NCBI GenBank assembly: GCA_910574965.1
Contig: CAJTDB010000006.1
Span: 141,118 to 205,117, forward strand
Length of the DNA: 64,000 nucleotides
Origin: Lachnospiraceae bacterium
Lineage (GTDB): Bacteria; Bacillota; Clostridia; Lachnospirales; Lachnospiraceae
Reading direction: 5' to 3'
This document shows positions 43,012 to 52,172 of the stretch, one piece after another (the stretch's first letter is position 1; each line of letters starts with the position of its first letter). The notes below the pieces were generated by a model that did no database searches, was not told the DNA's origin, and saw only the letters and a program-made list of their open reading frames with translations. The position numbers and the translations under genes were made by a program.

Positions 43012-45069
43012 ATGAAGTCAGTGATAGTATTTGCCGGGACGGCAGAGGGAAGGACGCTGTCCGAATACCTGTCCGGGCGGCAGATCCCGGTGACGGCGTG
43101 TACCGCTACCGAATACGGCGGAACGCTGCTTCGGGAGAATCCATATTTAAATGTGCACACCGGACGTATGGACCGGGAGCAGATGGGAACTTTTTTTCAG
43201 GAGGAAAGAGCAGCGCTTGTGGTGGATGCTACCCACCCCTATGCAGCGGCAGTATCCGAAAATATATGTCTGGCCTGCCGGGATACGGGCGCTGAGTATA
43301 TCCGTCTGATTCGGGAGTCTGTCAATACAGGGCAGGAAGACATGGTGGAAGTGAACTCCGTGGAGGAGGCGGCAGCATATCTGGCCGGAACAAAGGGAAA
43401 TATCCTGGTTACCACCGGCAGCAAGGAGCTGGCAAAATATACGGCTATCCCCAATTATGAAGAACGTGTCTTTGCCAGAGTGCTCTCTACCGGAGAAGTG
43501 GCCGTGGCCTGTGAAAAACTGGGATTTCGCGGAAAGCATCTGATCTGTATGCAGGGGCCTTTCAGTGAGGAGCTGAATATAGCTTTGCTGCAGCAGTTTG
43601 ACTGCCGGTATCTGGTTACAAAAGAAACCGGAAAAGCCGGCGGATTTGAAGAGAAGCTTCGTGCCGCATCCAAAGCAGGGGCGACGGTCGTTTTGGTGGG
43701 CAGGCCGCCGGAACAAAAAGGATATTCTTATGAAGAGGTACGGAAGATTCTGTCGGGGCATTTTCCGACGCTTTCTGAAGAGATACATACAGATAATGTA
43801 AATAAAACAGAAGATTGCGCTCTTTGGACGAAAGCGCCAGAGAAAACAACCGAAACCAGAAGGATTGTGACACTTACAGGCATCGGCATGGGTGTGCCTT
43901 TAAGCATGACCGCAGAAGCAGTTCAGGCGGTAGAGGAGGCGGATCTGCTCATCGGGGCACGCCGGATGTTGGAGGCAGCAGGACATACCGAAAAAGCAGT
44001 GTATTGTGACTACGACGCCGGAAGAATCGCCGACTATATTGCGGCACATCCGGAGTATGTCCGCATTGCGGTTCTGCTTTCGGGGGATATTGGATTTTAC
44101 AGCGGAGCTAAGAAACTGTATGAAGCGCTGTCCGGCTCCGGCTGCCAGGTGAGAAGCATCTGCGGCATTTCTTCCGTGATGTATTTCTGCAGCAGGCTGC
44201 AGATGGCCTGGGAAGATGTCTGCTTAAAAAGCGTTCATGGACGGGACGGGAACCTTATAGGTGCTGTCCGGTCCCATCCAAAGACGTTTGCGATACTTGG
44301 GACGGGTGACAGCATAGAAAAATTGTGCACGGAATTACAGGAGTATGGTCTGTCCCATGTACGGATGCACATTGGAGAACGGCTGGGATATGAGGATGAG
44401 AACATCACTTCCGGGAGTCCTGAGGAACTGGCACACGGACATTATGACGGACTGAGCGTGGCGCTGATTGAAAATCCGGCATTTTTTGGCGGTGTACAGG
44501 CTTGTCTGGAGGACGAAGCATTCCTCAGAGGAAAAGCTCCCATGACAAAGAGTGAGGTTCGAAGCCTGTCTGTGGCCAAGCTTCGGCTGACAAAGGATGC
44601 CGTCGTCTACGATGTGGGAGCCGGAACCGGTTCCGTGTCTGTGGAAATGGCGCTGCAGGCCGCAGACGGCATGGTATATGCAGTGGAGCGAAAAGAAGAA
44701 GCCTGTACACTGATCGAGAAAAATAAACGACATTTTGGAACGCCCAATATCCGGGTGATTCACGGGCTGGCGCCGGAGGCGCTCGCCAGTCTTCCCGTAC
44801 CGACACATGCCTTTTTAGGCGGCTCTGCAGGCAATCTAAAAGAAATCATGGACTGCCTGCTTCAGAAGAATCCGGCCATCCGTATGGTCATCAACACGGT
44901 GACGCTGGAGACCATAGGCGAAGTGATGGACTGTCTGAAGACGCTGCCGGTGAGGGAAGAAGAAATTCTCTCTGTGAACATTGCAAAGGCGAGAGCCCTT
45001 GGAGCGTATCATCTGATGACAGGACAAAATCCCATCTATATCATTACCTGTCAGGGAGGAAAAGCATGA
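43012..45069 (+). CDS. cbiJ: CbiJ-CbiE-CbiT fusion: precorrin-6A reductase, C5-methyltransferase and C15-methyltransferase/decarboxylase
   Basis: The 685-residue chain has three enzymes. Residues 1 to about 255 are cobalt-precorrin-6A reductase (IVFAGTAEGRTLSEYL, VVDATHPYAAAVS, VTTGSKELAKY). About 283-490 is the CbiE methyltransferase (VTLTGIGMGVPLSMTAEA, LLSGDIGFYSGAKKL). About 505-685 is CbiT (SEVRSLSVAKLRL, VYDVGAGTGSVSVEMAL, LGGSAGNLKEIMDCLL). CbiE-CbiT as one chain equals CobL of aerobic bacteria; the added N-terminal reductase makes a three-step enzyme. No frame break is seen and the joins are short charged linkers. Its stop overlaps the cbiA start by four bases. Confidence 0.94.
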   Translation: MKSVIVFAGTAEGRTLSEYLSGRQIPVTACTATEYGGTLLRENPYLNVHTGRMDREQMGTFFQEERAALVVDATHPYAAAVSENICLACRDTGAEYIRLIRESVNTGQEDMVEVNSVEEAAAYLAGTKGNILVTTGSKELAKYTAIPNYEERVFARVLSTGEVAVACEKLGFRGKHLICMQGPFSEELNIALLQQFDCRYLVTKETGKAGGFEEKLRAASKAGATVVLVGRPPEQKGYSYEEVRKILSGHFPTLSEEIHTDNVNKTEDCALWTKAPEKTTETRRIVTLTGIGMGVPLSMTAEAVQAVEEADLLIGARRMLEAAGHTEKAVYCDYDAGRIADYIAAHPEYVRIAVLLSGDIGFYSGAKKLYEALSGSGCQVRSICGISSVMYFCSRLQMAWEDVCLKSVHGRDGNLIGAVRSHPKTFAILGTGDSIEKLCTELQEYGLSHVRMHIGERLGYEDENITSGSPEELAHGHYDGLSVALIENPAFFGGVQACLEDEAFLRGKAPMTKSEVRSLSVAKLRLTKDAVVYDVGAGTGSVSVEMALQAADGMVYAVERKEEACTLIEKNKRHFGTPNIRVIHGLAPEALASLPVPTHAFLGGSAGNLKEIMDCLLQKNPAIRMVINTVTLETIGEVMDCLKTLPVREEEILSVNIAKARALGAYHLMTGQNPIYIITCQGGKA

Positions 45070-46469
45070 GAATACCGGGAATACTTCTGAGCGCACCGGC
45101 CAGCGGGAGCGGAAAAACGCTCATTACCTGCGGTATCTTGCAGGCATTTGTAAACCGGGGGCTCAAGACGGCATCTTTCAAATGCGGACCGGATTATATC
45201 GATCCTATGTTCCACGGAAAGGTCATCGGAACAAAGTCCCGGAACTTGGATACATTCTTTACGGATGAAGATACGACCCGCTATCTCTTTGCGCGCAATG
45301 CCGCCGGCTGTGATCTTGCGGTTGTGGAAGGGGTTATGGGATATTATGATGGTCTTGGCGGACTCCAAATGAAAGGAAGTACGTATGATGTTGCACGTAC
45401 GCTCCATCTGCCGGTCATTCTGGCAGTGAACTGCAGAGGGACCGGACGCTCGGTCCTTCCGGTAATCAAAGGATTTCTGGAGTACAGATCAGACAGCCGG
45501 ATCTGCGGTGTGATTCTAAATCAGGCATCTCCAATGATCTATGAGCAGCTAAAGACTTTGATCGAACAGGAACTTTCGATTCGGGTGTTCGGCTATGTGC
45601 CGAAGATGACCGATCTGTCTCTGGACAGCCGCCATCTGGGACTTGTGCTGCCGGACGAGATCCAGGCATTGAAGGAAAAGTTAAACCATCTGGCCGAGGC
45701 GCTGGAGAAGACGCTGGATCTGGACGGAATACTGGAATTTGCGGCGGCCTATGAAGACGCAGGGGAAGACCGGCGCTTGGAAGAATCGGCGGCAGAAAGG
45801 ATCCAGGAAGCGGTCCGGGTGCGGACATCGGCGGAAAAGGTCCGGATTGCAGTGGCAAAAGATGATGCATTTTGTTTTACCTACCTTGATAATCTGGAGC
45901 TTCTGAAAGATATGGGAGCAGAACTGGTGTTCTTTTCGCCCCTTCAGGACCAGAAGCTTCCGGAAAAGGTATCCGGCGTCATTTTAAGCGGCGGCTATCC
46001 GGAGCTTCACGCGGAGGCCCTCAGCCGGAATGTGTCCATGAGAACCTCTGTACAAAAGGCGGTGAAGGAAGGGATGCCCTGTATGGCAGAGTGCGGCGGC
46101 TTTTTGTATCTCCACCAGGAGCTGGAAGGAGCGGACGGCACCTGTTATCCCATGGCGGGGATTGTGCAGGCAAAAGCTTACCGGACCGGGAAGCTTTCGC
46201 GTTTCGGCTATATTACGCTGGAGGCTAAGGAAGATCAGCTTTTAGGAGCAGCCGGAACGAAAGTGCGGGGTCATGAGTTTCATTACTGGGACAGCGAGAG
46301 CTGCGGCACCAGCTTCCATGCAAAAAAACCTGTGGGAAGACGGGAATGGGACTGCGTACATGGGACAAAAACGATATATGCAGGATTTCCTCATCTGTTC
46401 TATTACTCCAATCTGCAGGTGCCGGAAGAATTTCTGCGTGCCTGCCGGCAATATGGAAAAACCAGATAA
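45066..46469 (+). CDS. cbiA: Cobyrinic acid a,c-diamide synthase
   Basis: The 467-residue ATP- and glutamine-dependent enzyme amidates the a and c side chains. The P-loop GILLSAPASGSGKTLITCG, FKCGPDYIDPMFH and VEGVMGYYDGL mark the synthetase half. The glutaminase half has the nucleophilic Cys in MAECGGFLYLHQELEG (within two blocks) and GHEFHYWDSE. Length is normal. It overlaps the cbiJET stop. Confidence 0.95.
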   Translation: MRIPGILLSAPASGSGKTLITCGILQAFVNRGLKTASFKCGPDYIDPMFHGKVIGTKSRNLDTFFTDEDTTRYLFARNAAGCDLAVVEGVMGYYDGLGGLQMKGSTYDVARTLHLPVILAVNCRGTGRSVLPVIKGFLEYRSDSRICGVILNQASPMIYEQLKTLIEQELSIRVFGYVPKMTDLSLDSRHLGLVLPDEIQALKEKLNHLAEALEKTLDLDGILEFAAAYEDAGEDRRLEESAAERIQEAVRVRTSAEKVRIAVAKDDAFCFTYLDNLELLKDMGAELVFFSPLQDQKLPEKVSGVILSGGYPELHAEALSRNVSMRTSVQKAVKEGMPCMAECGGFLYLHQELEGADGTCYPMAGIVQAKAYRTGKLSRFGYITLEAKEDQLLGAAGTKVRGHEFHYWDSESCGTSFHAKKPVGRREWDCVHGTKTIYAGFPHLFYYSNLQVPEEFLRACRQYGKTR

Positions 46470-46484
46470 AGGGGGAGAAAAAAG

Positions 46485-47018
46485 ATGCTGTTTTTGATTA
46501 CCGGAGGCAGCGGCAGCGGCAAATCAGAATATGCAGAACAGATGGTGCTTAAGCTCCAGAAGACACCGCGGCTGTACATCGCGACTATGTACCCTTTTGA
46601 TGAAGAGTGTCATCAAAGGATCAAAAGGCATCGCTGTATGCGTGCGGAAAAGGGCTTTGATACGCTGGAATGCTATACAGGTCTTAAAGATGCAGATGTG
46701 AGCGGATATGGCACAGTGCTTCTGGAATGCATGTCCAATCTGACCGCCAACGAACTTTATCAGGAGGGCGGAGCAAAAGAGCAGTGTGCGGAAGCCATTT
46801 TAGAAGGGGTCCGCCGTGTGCAGGCTCAGTGCGGACATCTGCTCATTGTGACCAACGAAATCTTTTCCGACGGGATGGTGTATGAGGAGGAGACCAGGAA
46901 CTATCAGAGGCATTTAGGCCGGATCAACCGTCAGCTTGCGGCTATGGCGGATGTGGTGGTGGAAGTGGTCTGTTCGATTCCGGTAGTTCATAAAGGAAAT
47001 CCGGAGGATGTAAGATGA
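46485..47018 (+). CDS. cobU: Adenosylcobinamide kinase/adenosylcobinamide-phosphate guanylyltransferase
   Basis: The 177-residue enzyme phosphorylates adenosylcobinamide and adds GMP to give the activated intermediate for CobS. Walker A is LITGGSGSGKSEYAEQ, the guanylylated histidine lies in IKRHRCMR, and VTNEIFSDG matches the conserved VSNEVG strand, although less well than in the short paralogue at 47776. GGGGGAGAAAA-type purines precede the ATG, and the stop overlaps the cobS start by four bases. Confidence 0.92.
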   Translation: MLFLITGGSGSGKSEYAEQMVLKLQKTPRLYIATMYPFDEECHQRIKRHRCMRAEKGFDTLECYTGLKDADVSGYGTVLLECMSNLTANELYQEGGAKEQCAEAILEGVRRVQAQCGHLLIVTNEIFSDGMVYEEETRNYQRHLGRINRQLAAMADVVVEVVCSIPVVHKGNPEDVR

Positions 47019-47779
47019 AAAGGGTATGGAACAGTTTTTTAATTGCCTTTGCCATGTTTTCTAAGATTCCGGTACCTAGGGCAGACTGGGATAAGGAAAA
47101 TATGAAGTATATGATCTGTTTTTTTCCGGGAGTCGGGGCTGTGATCGGCCTTTTGGTATACGGATATGGAAAGCTCTGCGGACTGGCGGAGTTTGGAACC
47201 CTTATGCGTGCGGCAGGGTTTGTGCTGATTCCGGTGCTGGTAACAGGCGGTATTCACCTGGATGGGTATCTGGATACGATGGATGCCCTAAGTTCCTGGC
47301 AGCCAAGGGAACGGAAACTGGAGATTCTAAAAGATTCCCATGCAGGCGCCTTTGCGGTGATTATGGGCTGTGTGTATTTTGTGCTTTCACTGGGCGTATG
47401 GAGCGAGATAGAAGAACAGGTGCTTCCGGTTCTCGGAGCCGGTTATGTTTTGTCGCGGGCTATGAGCGGCATGGCTTTGGCTACCTTTCCCTGCGCGAAT
47501 AAAAAAGGCTCTCTTGGAATGTTCGCGGATGCGGCCCAGAAACGGGTGCTCATAACAGTGCTTGTGCTGTGGATGCTGGTCTTTGGAGGAGGCGTCTTTT
47601 TCCTGGACTGGCGGTATGGACTGATTCTGCTGGGGACATCTCTTGGGGTGTATGGGTATTATTACCATATGGCAATGAAAGAATTTGGAGGCACGACAGG
47701 AGACATTGCCGGTTTTTTTGTACAGGTATTCGAACTGACGTTTGCTTTTGGAGTGATGCTGGGAGGAAAATTTTTATGA
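47015..47779 (+). CDS. cobS: Adenosylcobinamide-GDP ribazoletransferase (cobalamin synthase)
   Basis: This 254-residue integral membrane enzyme joins the activated corrin to alpha-ribazole phosphate. The N-terminal FSKIPVPRADW, FFPGVGAVIG and the metal-binding GGIHLDGYLDTMDAL with DSHAGAFAV are diagnostic. About seven hydrophobic segments are predicted. It lies between the two cobU-type genes and overlaps each by four bases. Confidence 0.95.
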   Translation: MKRVWNSFLIAFAMFSKIPVPRADWDKENMKYMICFFPGVGAVIGLLVYGYGKLCGLAEFGTLMRAAGFVLIPVLVTGGIHLDGYLDTMDALSSWQPRERKLEILKDSHAGAFAVIMGCVYFVLSLGVWSEIEEQVLPVLGAGYVLSRAMSGMALATFPCANKKGSLGMFADAAQKRVLITVLVLWMLVFGGGVFFLDWRYGLILLGTSLGVYGYYYHMAMKEFGGTTGDIAGFFVQVFELTFAFGVMLGGKFL

Positions 47780-48156
47780 TGCTTGTAACAGGAGGATGTT
47801 TTCAGGGGAAGACGCAGTATGCCTGCAAGACGTTTGGGGTGTCAGAGGAGGAAGCGGCAGACGGAGCGGTCTGTCCTATGGAAGAATTGTACCAGACGAA
47901 ACTTTTGTATCATTTTCACGAGTACATCCAAAGAATGATGAAGGCGGGACAGGAATTTTCCATGGAACGCCTGAAGGAGGAGAATCCAAAGGTGATTCTG
48001 GTGACCAATGAGCTTGGCTGCGGGGTAGTTCCGGTGGATCAATTCGACCGGGCATATCGGGAGAAGACCGGGCGAATTTGCTGTCAGATAGCCAGAGAGG
48101 CGGTTCAGGTGCATCGGGTGGTGTGCGGAATCGGAACGGTAATTAAAGATGGCTGA
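47776..48156 (+). CDS. Short CobU-like P-loop protein
   Basis: The 126-residue protein has a Walker A motif, VTGGCFQGKTQYA, followed by a reduced middle section. A C-terminal half then matches CobU closely: VTNELGCGVVPVDQ, DRAYREKTGRICCQIA and VHRVVCGIGTVIK. The RHR segment with the guanylylated histidine of CobU is absent. It could be a kinase-only subunit, a partner of the full-length CobU at 46485, or a degenerate copy. It overlaps cobS at the start and cobC at the end, so it is kept in a tightly packed operon. Confidence 0.8.
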   Translation: MMLVTGGCFQGKTQYACKTFGVSEEEAADGAVCPMEELYQTKLLYHFHEYIQRMMKAGQEFSMERLKEENPKVILVTNELGCGVVPVDQFDRAYREKTGRICCQIAREAVQVHRVVCGIGTVIKDG

Positions 48157-48727
48157 GATTCTGCTGCTGCGGCATTCTCTGACAAAGGGCAATCAGGAAG
48201 GCCGCTATATTGGGAGCCGGACCGATGAGCCGCTTTGTCAGGAGGGAATCGATCTTCTAAAAGGAAAAAAAGCGCCTTTTGCGGACCGGATCTATGTCAG
48301 TCCCATGAAACGATGCATCGAAACTGCGAACATTCTGTGGGGCACAGATTCCCTGGTACTGGTGCCCGAACTTCGAGAATGTGATTTTGGAACTTTTGAA
48401 AATAAAAATTATGCGGAACTGAACAAGGAACCGGCGTATCAGGCATGGATTGACAGCGGCGGGACACTTCCTTTTCCAGACGGGGAATCCATGGACGTTT
48501 TTAAAAAGCGCTGTCAGGCAGGCTTTGCGAGAATCGTCAGAGCGCTTTCCCAAAAGCCCGCCGGCCGAGTGGCAGCAGTCGTGCATGGGGGAACGATTAT
48601 GGCAGTATTAGAGCGCTTTGGATATCCCAAAAGAAATTATTTTGATTATCAGGTAAAAAACGGATGCGGCTATCTGCTGACACCCGTGGAAGGGACAGAC
48701 TTATGGAATACAAAATGCTGGCCGTAG
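48149..48727 (+). CDS. cobC: Histidine phosphatase family protein, probable alpha-ribazole phosphatase
   Basis: The 192-residue protein is a branch-1 histidine phosphatase. The phosphorylated His is in ILLLRHSLTKGN, YVSPMKRCIETA follows, then RECDFGTFENK with the acid residue, and the second His in AVVHGGTIMAVLE. The usual RHGET reads RHSLT here. By position it would dephosphorylate alpha-ribazole 5'-phosphate or adenosylcobalamin 5'-phosphate. It overlaps its neighbours on both sides. Confidence 0.87.
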   Translation: MAEILLLRHSLTKGNQEGRYIGSRTDEPLCQEGIDLLKGKKAPFADRIYVSPMKRCIETANILWGTDSLVLVPELRECDFGTFENKNYAELNKEPAYQAWIDSGGTLPFPDGESMDVFKKRCQAGFARIVRALSQKPAGRVAAVVHGGTIMAVLERFGYPKRNYFDYQVKNGCGYLLTPVEGTDLWNTKCWP

Positions 48728-49671
48728 GGCTTGGATTTCTGCTGGATCTGCTCATAGGAGATCCCCATTGGCTCTATCATCCCATCCGGCTGGTGGGACA
48801 TCTGATTGGCGGACTTGAGGTCCTTTTGCGCCGTATCTTTCCCCGTTCAAAGAAAGGAGAGCTGACAGCCGGAGTATTCTTATGGATCCTGACAGCCGGA
48901 ATTACCACATCTGCTGCCTGGGGGCTTCTTGCTCTGGCCGGGCGGGTGCATCCTTATGTCCGGTTCGGCCTGGAAACACTGATGTGCTATCAGCTTCTTG
49001 CTGCAAAAGCACTGAGAGATGAGACGATGAAAGTATATACGGCGCTGAAGGCGGGAGACATCGAGCAGGCGCGCAAAGCGGTATCCATGGTAGTAGGCAG
49101 GGATACGGCTTTGCTGGATGACATCGGAATCACGAAAGCAGCCGTGGAGACCGTGGCGGAAAATACTTCGGACGGGGTCATTGCACCGCTTCTGTTTCTG
49201 GTGATCGGCGGTGCGCCTTTTGGATATTTTTATAAAGCGGTTAATACGATGGATTCCATGGTGGGCTATAAAAATGAGCGGTATCTGTACTTTGGAAGGG
49301 CAGCGGCGCGGCTTGACGATTTGGTGAACTATTTTCCGGCTCGGATCTCTGCGGTGCTTATGGTGTGCGCCAGCGGGCTTCTGGGCATGGACGCAGGACA
49401 TGCATGGAAGATCTATCTGCGGGACCGGTATAAGCACAGCAGTCCCAATTCTGCCCATACGGAGGCAGCGGCAGCAGGGGCACTGCATATTGAGCTGGCC
49501 GGAAATGCATACTATTTTGGGAAGCTGCATGAAAAGCATACGCTAGGAGATGCAGATCGCCTGGTGGAATACGAAGATATCCGGCGGTCCGGGCGGCTGA
49601 TGTACGGGACGGCGGTGCTGGCGCTTCTGGTATTTTTGGCAGTGAAAGGAGTGATTTTATGGGCGATCTGA
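48703..49671 (+). CDS. cbiB: Adenosylcobinamide-phosphate synthase
   Basis: This 322-residue membrane enzyme (CbiB, also called CobD in aerobes) attaches the aminopropanol phosphate to adenosylcobyric acid. LLIGDPHWLYHPIRLVGHLIG at the N-terminus (split at the invariant His-Pro), VAENTSDGVIAPL and NTMDSMVGYKNERY are invariant blocks. The start at 48703 within the end of cobC is set by GGAAGGGA eight bases upstream and by the conserved N-terminus. The stop overlaps the cobO start. Confidence 0.95.
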   Translation: MEYKMLAVGLGFLLDLLIGDPHWLYHPIRLVGHLIGGLEVLLRRIFPRSKKGELTAGVFLWILTAGITTSAAWGLLALAGRVHPYVRFGLETLMCYQLLAAKALRDETMKVYTALKAGDIEQARKAVSMVVGRDTALLDDIGITKAAVETVAENTSDGVIAPLLFLVIGGAPFGYFYKAVNTMDSMVGYKNERYLYFGRAAARLDDLVNYFPARISAVLMVCASGLLGMDAGHAWKIYLRDRYKHSSPNSAHTEAAAAGALHIELAGNAYYFGKLHEKHTLGDADRLVEYEDIRRSGRLMYGTAVLALLVFLAVKGVILWAI

Positions 49672-50192
49672 AGAAAGGATGTCTGCATATTTACTGCGGG
49701 GACGGAAAAGGAAAGACAACAGCGGCTGTAGGGCTTGCTGTGCGTGCGGCGGGGCATGGGATGAAGGTCCTGTTCTGCCAGTGCATGAAAGATGGTTCTT
49801 CCAGCGAGGTGGAGATGCTGAAAAAGCTGGGAATTTGTTACTGCTGCTGTACGGAAAAGTTCGGATTCTACTGGAATATGACCGAAGAGCAAAAAGAGCG
49901 CGCAGCACATGCATATACGCATCTGTTTGAAAGCGTGACTAGAAGGGCGGAGGAAGAAAAATTTGATCTGCTGGTGATCGATGAATTTATGAGTGCCTAT
50001 CAGCACGGTCTTGTCTGTCAGAAAACAGCGCTTTGTTTTCTGATGAACCGGCCAAACGGACTGGAAGTAGTTCTGACCGGACGCGATCCGGGGGAAGAGC
50101 TTTTAGCACTGGCGGATTATGTAACGGAAATGAAGAAAGTAAAGCATCCTTTTGACGAGGGGATTCCGGCCAGGCGGGGAATCGAGCTGTAA
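49659..50192 (+). CDS. cobO: Cob(I)alamin adenosyltransferase, CobO/BtuR type
   Basis: The 177-residue enzyme transfers the adenosyl group from ATP to cobalt(I) corrinoids. The P-loop is YCGDGKGKTTAAVGLAVRA; FDLLVIDEFMSAY and VVLTGRDPGEELLALADYVTEM match the family. It overlaps cbiB by 13 bases and is the last recognisable cobalamin gene of the operon. The 71 bases to truA contain no clear terminator. Confidence 0.95.
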   Translation: MGDLKKGCLHIYCGDGKGKTTAAVGLAVRAAGHGMKVLFCQCMKDGSSSEVEMLKKLGICYCCCTEKFGFYWNMTEEQKERAAHAYTHLFESVTRRAEEEKFDLLVIDEFMSAYQHGLVCQKTALCFLMNRPNGLEVVLTGRDPGEELLALADYVTEMKKVKHPFDEGIPARRGIEL

Positions 50193-50263
50193 GGCAGGAT
50201 CGTCCGGCGTCTTCAGGCAGATTTTCGATGCCCTGTGAATGAAAAAGAAGGAAAAGAAGCTCT

Positions 50264-50998
50264 ATGAATTATAAAGCAGTCATACAATATGAAGGGACCC
50301 GCTACCGGGGCTGGCAGATTCAGGGGAATACGGAACAGACGATTCAGGGAAAGCTGGAAACTGTGCTGTCGCGGATGGAGGGGGAGCCGGTGGAAGTGCA
50401 TGGCTCCGGCAGGACAGATGCAGGGGTTCATGCGGCGGGGCAGGTCATCAGCTTCCGATGCCGCAAGAACCAGAGTCCTAAAGATATCCGCGGTTATATG
50501 AACCGGTATCTGCCGGAGGACATTGCGGTGCTTTCGGTGGAGGAGGCTGACCCAAGATTCCATGCACGGCTTCATGCGGTAAGGAAGACCTATGTGTACC
50601 GGATCTGGAACAGTCCTGTGAGAAATGTACTGAAGCGGAGGTTTCAGGTGCAGGTGGAGGAACCTTTGTGCGTGGAGAACATGAGGCGTGCGGCAAAAGC
50701 CTTGTGCGGGATGCATGACTACCGGGCCTTTTGCTCTCTGAAGCGGTTTAAGAAATCCACCGTGCGGAAAATAGAAGAGATTCGAATCGAACAGGACGGG
50801 CCGGATATCCAGATCTCGTATACAGGAGACGGCTTTCTTTATCATATGGTTCGGATACTGACAGGAACGCTGGTAGAAACAGGTCTTGGCCTTCGGGACG
50901 CGGACTCCATGGAGGCGCTTCTTGAGAGCCGGGACCGGTCCCTTGCCGGCCGCCTGATGCCGCCGGAGGGACTGATGCTGATGAATGTGGAATATTGA
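50264..50998 (+). CDS. truA: tRNA pseudouridine synthase A
   Basis: The 244-residue enzyme makes pseudouridine at positions 38-40 of tRNA. The catalytic Asp is in GSGRTDAGVHAAGQVISF; YRGWQIQGN near the N-terminus and FLYHMVRILTGTLVE near the C-terminus are conserved. AAGGAAAAG precedes the ATG by about nine bases. It converges on the AI-2E-type permease gene with only five bases between the stop codons. Confidence 0.96.
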   Translation: MNYKAVIQYEGTRYRGWQIQGNTEQTIQGKLETVLSRMEGEPVEVHGSGRTDAGVHAAGQVISFRCRKNQSPKDIRGYMNRYLPEDIAVLSVEEADPRFHARLHAVRKTYVYRIWNSPVRNVLKRRFQVQVEEPLCVENMRRAAKALCGMHDYRAFCSLKRFKKSTVRKIEEIRIEQDGPDIQISYTGDGFLYHMVRILTGTLVETGLGLRDADSMEALLESRDRSLAGRLMPPEGLMLMNVEY

Positions 50999-51003
50999 AT
51001 CGA

Positions 51004-52098
51004 TCAGCCTTTCCGCTTTTTGAGATCGTCTTTTAAAAACTGATAGCAGGCAGCCGTCAGCGGTATTCCAAGAAGGATTCCTGCGACACCGAAAAGCCCG
51101 CCGCCCACCATGACCGCGGAAAAGACCAGGATGCCGGGAAGTCCGATGGAAGTGCCCACGACTCTTGGATAAATAAGCTGATTTTCCAACTGCTGCAGCA
51201 CGATGATAAAAAGCAGGAAAAAAAGTGCCTGTATGGGGGATTCCGTAAAGATCATCAAGATTCCCACAATGGCGCCGATATAGGCACCTAGCACCGGAAT
51301 CAGGGCCGTAGCGCCTACTAAAATACCGATCATGACTGCATAGGGAAAACGGAATAAAAACATTCCGAGAATGCAGAGGATACCAAGTATCACTGCCTCC
51401 ATGCACTGTCCGACGATAAAGCGGCGGAAGCAGTTGTTCAAAGTTGCCAGTACATAGAGAAGCTTTTCCCGGAAAACAGCGGGCAGATAAGCGCGCAGCA
51501 GCCGGTCTGTCTGCTGTCCCAGCCACTCTTTGCCTGCCAGCAGATAGAGCGCAAAGACAAGGGATACAAACAGGTTAAAAATCATGGATACAACGGAAGA
51601 GAGGTATCCGAACAGACTGGCACCGGCTCCGGATCCCATCCATGCAAAGAAATGCTGCAAAAGCGTTTGGACATCAATATGCAGTTTTGATGCGTCCGGC
51701 AGAAATGCCAAAAAGTCCGGATTTTTATCGAAAAATTGAAGAATCATATCGTAAACGATTGGTATTTTCGATAATAAAAGATCGATGCAGGATTTTAGCT
51801 CCGGTACGATCATATTAATGATAAGTGAAAAGATCAGCAAAAGAGTCAGAAAAGACAAGAGGATAGAGATCCCTCTTTTGACGGCGGGGCGGGTACGCCA
51901 TTTGGACAGAAAGGTTCTTTCATAAAAGCTCAGAATAAGATTGAGCAGGTATGCCATGATGCCGCCCAGAATCAGAGGACGGATGACGCCTAAGCCGATG
52001 CCAAGGAGCTTTATGGCAAAGTCCCAGTAGTGGCACAGCAGATAGAGGAGCAGAAGGCCGGTAAGTGTATATTGGATTAGTTCTTTTTTCTCTTTCAT
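51004..52098 (-). CDS. AI-2E family transporter (YtvI/PerM-like permease)
   Basis: The 364-residue integral membrane protein has about seven or eight transmembrane segments and the family blocks LVFALYLLAGKEW, VGATALIPVLGAYIGAIVG (as two contiguous motifs), and LENQLIYPRVVGTSIGLPG, in which the last is strongly conserved. Members export small molecules or ions (sporulation protein YtvI, the TqsA autoinducer transporter); the cargo here is unknown. AAAGGAG lies ten bases upstream of the start. Confidence 0.88.
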   Translation of the reverse strand: MKEKKELIQYTLTGLLLLYLLCHYWDFAIKLLGIGLGVIRPLILGGIMAYLLNLILSFYERTFLSKWRTRPAVKRGISILLSFLTLLLIFSLIINMIVPELKSCIDLLLSKIPIVYDMILQFFDKNPDFLAFLPDASKLHIDVQTLLQHFFAWMGSGAGASLFGYLSSVVSMIFNLFVSLVFALYLLAGKEWLGQQTDRLLRAYLPAVFREKLLYVLATLNNCFRRFIVGQCMEAVILGILCILGMFLFRFPYAVMIGILVGATALIPVLGAYIGAIVGILMIFTESPIQALFFLLFIIVLQQLENQLIYPRVVGTSIGLPGILVFSAVMVGGGLFGVAGILLGIPLTAACYQFLKDDLKKRKG

Positions 52099-52172
52099 AG
52101 GGTAAGGACTCCTTTTTGAATGTAGTATACAGTATAAGATGAAAATGGAGAAAATGCAAGGAGGATGTGTAC

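Noticed and set aside
50213..51526. 437-codon minus-strand open frame opposite truA and into the permease gene
   Set aside because: It overlaps two well-supported genes and its translation shows no family features.
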